In this document: in pieces, positions 40,123 to 40,383 of the stretch
Layout: each line of letters begins with the position of its first letter
Numbering within the stretch: position 1 is the first letter of the stretch
DNA from: Bacteroidota bacterium
GTDB taxonomy: Bacteria; Bacteroidota; Bacteroidia; B-17B0; Aurantibacillaceae
Direction of reading: 5' to 3'
Length of the DNA: 40,383 bases
Assembly (NCBI GenBank): GCA_016194985.1
Contig: JACQAK010000024.1
Span: 1-40,383, forward strand
Made by a program: the position numbers and the translations under genes
The notes under the pieces: model-generated
Databases searched by the model: none
The model's input: only the letters and a program-made list of their open reading frames with translations
Told to the model about the DNA's origin: nothing

Positions 40123-40225
40123 GGCAATTCGAAGCGAACCGCCATTCTGGGATGTTATTGCGGGGTAAATGGAGGTTGGCGAATTGCCTTGACTTCTTGT
40201 TTCTTTTTCGTCAAGGAAAAAGAAA
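40123..40225. repeat. Nested inverted repeats after the DacB-type gene
   Basis: GGCAATTCG at 40123-40131 pairs with CGAATTGCC at 40180-40188. Then CTTGAC (40188-40193) pairs with GTCAAG (40210-40215), and TTTCTTTTTC (40200-40209) pairs with GAAAAAGAAA (40216-40225). The last two pairs interlock, so only one can form as a simple hairpin. It directly follows the stop of the minus-strand gene and may terminate it. Confidence 0.55.
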
Positions 40226-40226
40226 A

Positions 40227-40383
40227 CTAAAGATCCACCAACGCCACCAGCAACTTCTCTATTTTTAATTTCATCTCTTTTGCAGTACAATCGTAGTTAT
40301 TAAATAAAACGGAGAACGCCAGTTCTTTTCCTGATTTGGTTTTTACGTAGCCGCAATAGCCTCTTGCACGATTAATATAGCCT
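40227..40383 (-). CDS. D-alanyl-D-alanine carboxypeptidase (DacB/PBP4 type), C-terminal end only
   Basis: The last 51 residues of a gene cut by the right edge: GYINRARGYCGYVKTKSGKE, then LAFSVLFNNYDCTAKEMK and LKIEKLLVALVDL. This matches the end of the DacB/PBP4 family, where the K-T-G motif precedes a segment reading SGYV-x-T-x-S-G-x-x-(L/V)-A-F-S and a final N-N-Y helix. The enzyme trims or cuts peptidoglycan peptides in the periplasm. The catalytic part lies outside the window, so activity cannot be judged. Confidence 0.75.
   Translation of the reverse strand, partial: GYINRARGYCGYVKTKSGKELAFSVLFNNYDCTAKEMKLKIEKLLVALVDL

Noticed and set aside
40093..40290. 65-residue minus-strand gene
   Set aside because: It spans inverted repeats and the end of the DacB-type gene in another frame; the carboxypeptidase frame is the recognisable one.

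Overview
The window is typical of a low-GC Bacteroidota (Bacteroidetes) chromosome. Supporting signs are a thermolysin-type protease with a type IX secretion (T9SS) C-terminal sorting domain, Bacteroidota-type -7 boxes (TAnnTTTG) close to several start codons, Bacteroidota families (DUF1573, SdiA-regulated propeller, fulvocin C-related precursor, DUF4080 radical SAM) and little sign of Shine-Dalgarno use. The class cannot be fixed from the sequence alone. No rRNA, tRNA, CRISPR array or intact insertion sequence was found.

Layout. 1-2551: a DUF3494 ice-binding-type lipoprotein cut by the left edge, a decayed ORF6N gene and a secreted protein of unknown function. 2607-4880: Xaa-His dipeptidase pepD, then an ECF sigma factor of the SigZ type followed by an unlisted 55-residue protein with 15 cysteines (metallothionein-like); both are preceded by the same promoter-like motif. 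4944-9240: small conserved proteins, a methyltransferase/COQ7-like pair and a coiled-coil secreted protein with an internal duplication. 9302-9584: a large hairpin-rich repeat with 13-bp terminal inverted repeats; relatives lie at 18151 and 24289. 9746-12769: DUF4080 radical SAM protein and a class 3 aldehyde dehydrogenase. 12825-14875: an AT-rich three-gene operon on the minus strand with a fulvocin C-like precursor, a membrane thioredoxin-fold protein and a DUF1573 lipoprotein.

15257-22560 is rich in broken genes. An M4 metalloprotease has lost the reading frame to its T9SS domain, a PA0069-type radical SAM gene has a frameshift and an apparent internal deletion, and a thioredoxin-like gene has a one-base frameshift in an A-run. 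The last two could be sequencing errors; two of the lesions look like deletions between short direct repeats. Between them lies a tight operon: pentapeptide protein, YCII, ChaN-like, thioredoxin-like.

22564-28712 is mostly minus-strand housekeeping: a GNAT-like unknown, SdiA-regulated propeller, SanA/YdcF protein, BRO-family protein, UbiA prenyltransferase and the RNase YicC. 28823-35603 holds an M20D amidohydrolase, then an SGNH esterase and a membrane patatin facing a glycerophosphodiesterase-GlpD operon; together these four could take phospholipid down to dihydroxyacetone phosphate. 35758-38264 is the ribD, EamA transporter, YigZ operon. A secreted 16-residue-repeat protein, a class III aminotransferase and the end of a DacB-type carboxypeptidase close the window.

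The items most worth a second look are the SigZ/cysteine-rich module, the fulvocin-like operon, the dispersed hairpin repeats and a 19-nt palindrome shared by two unrelated promoter regions.
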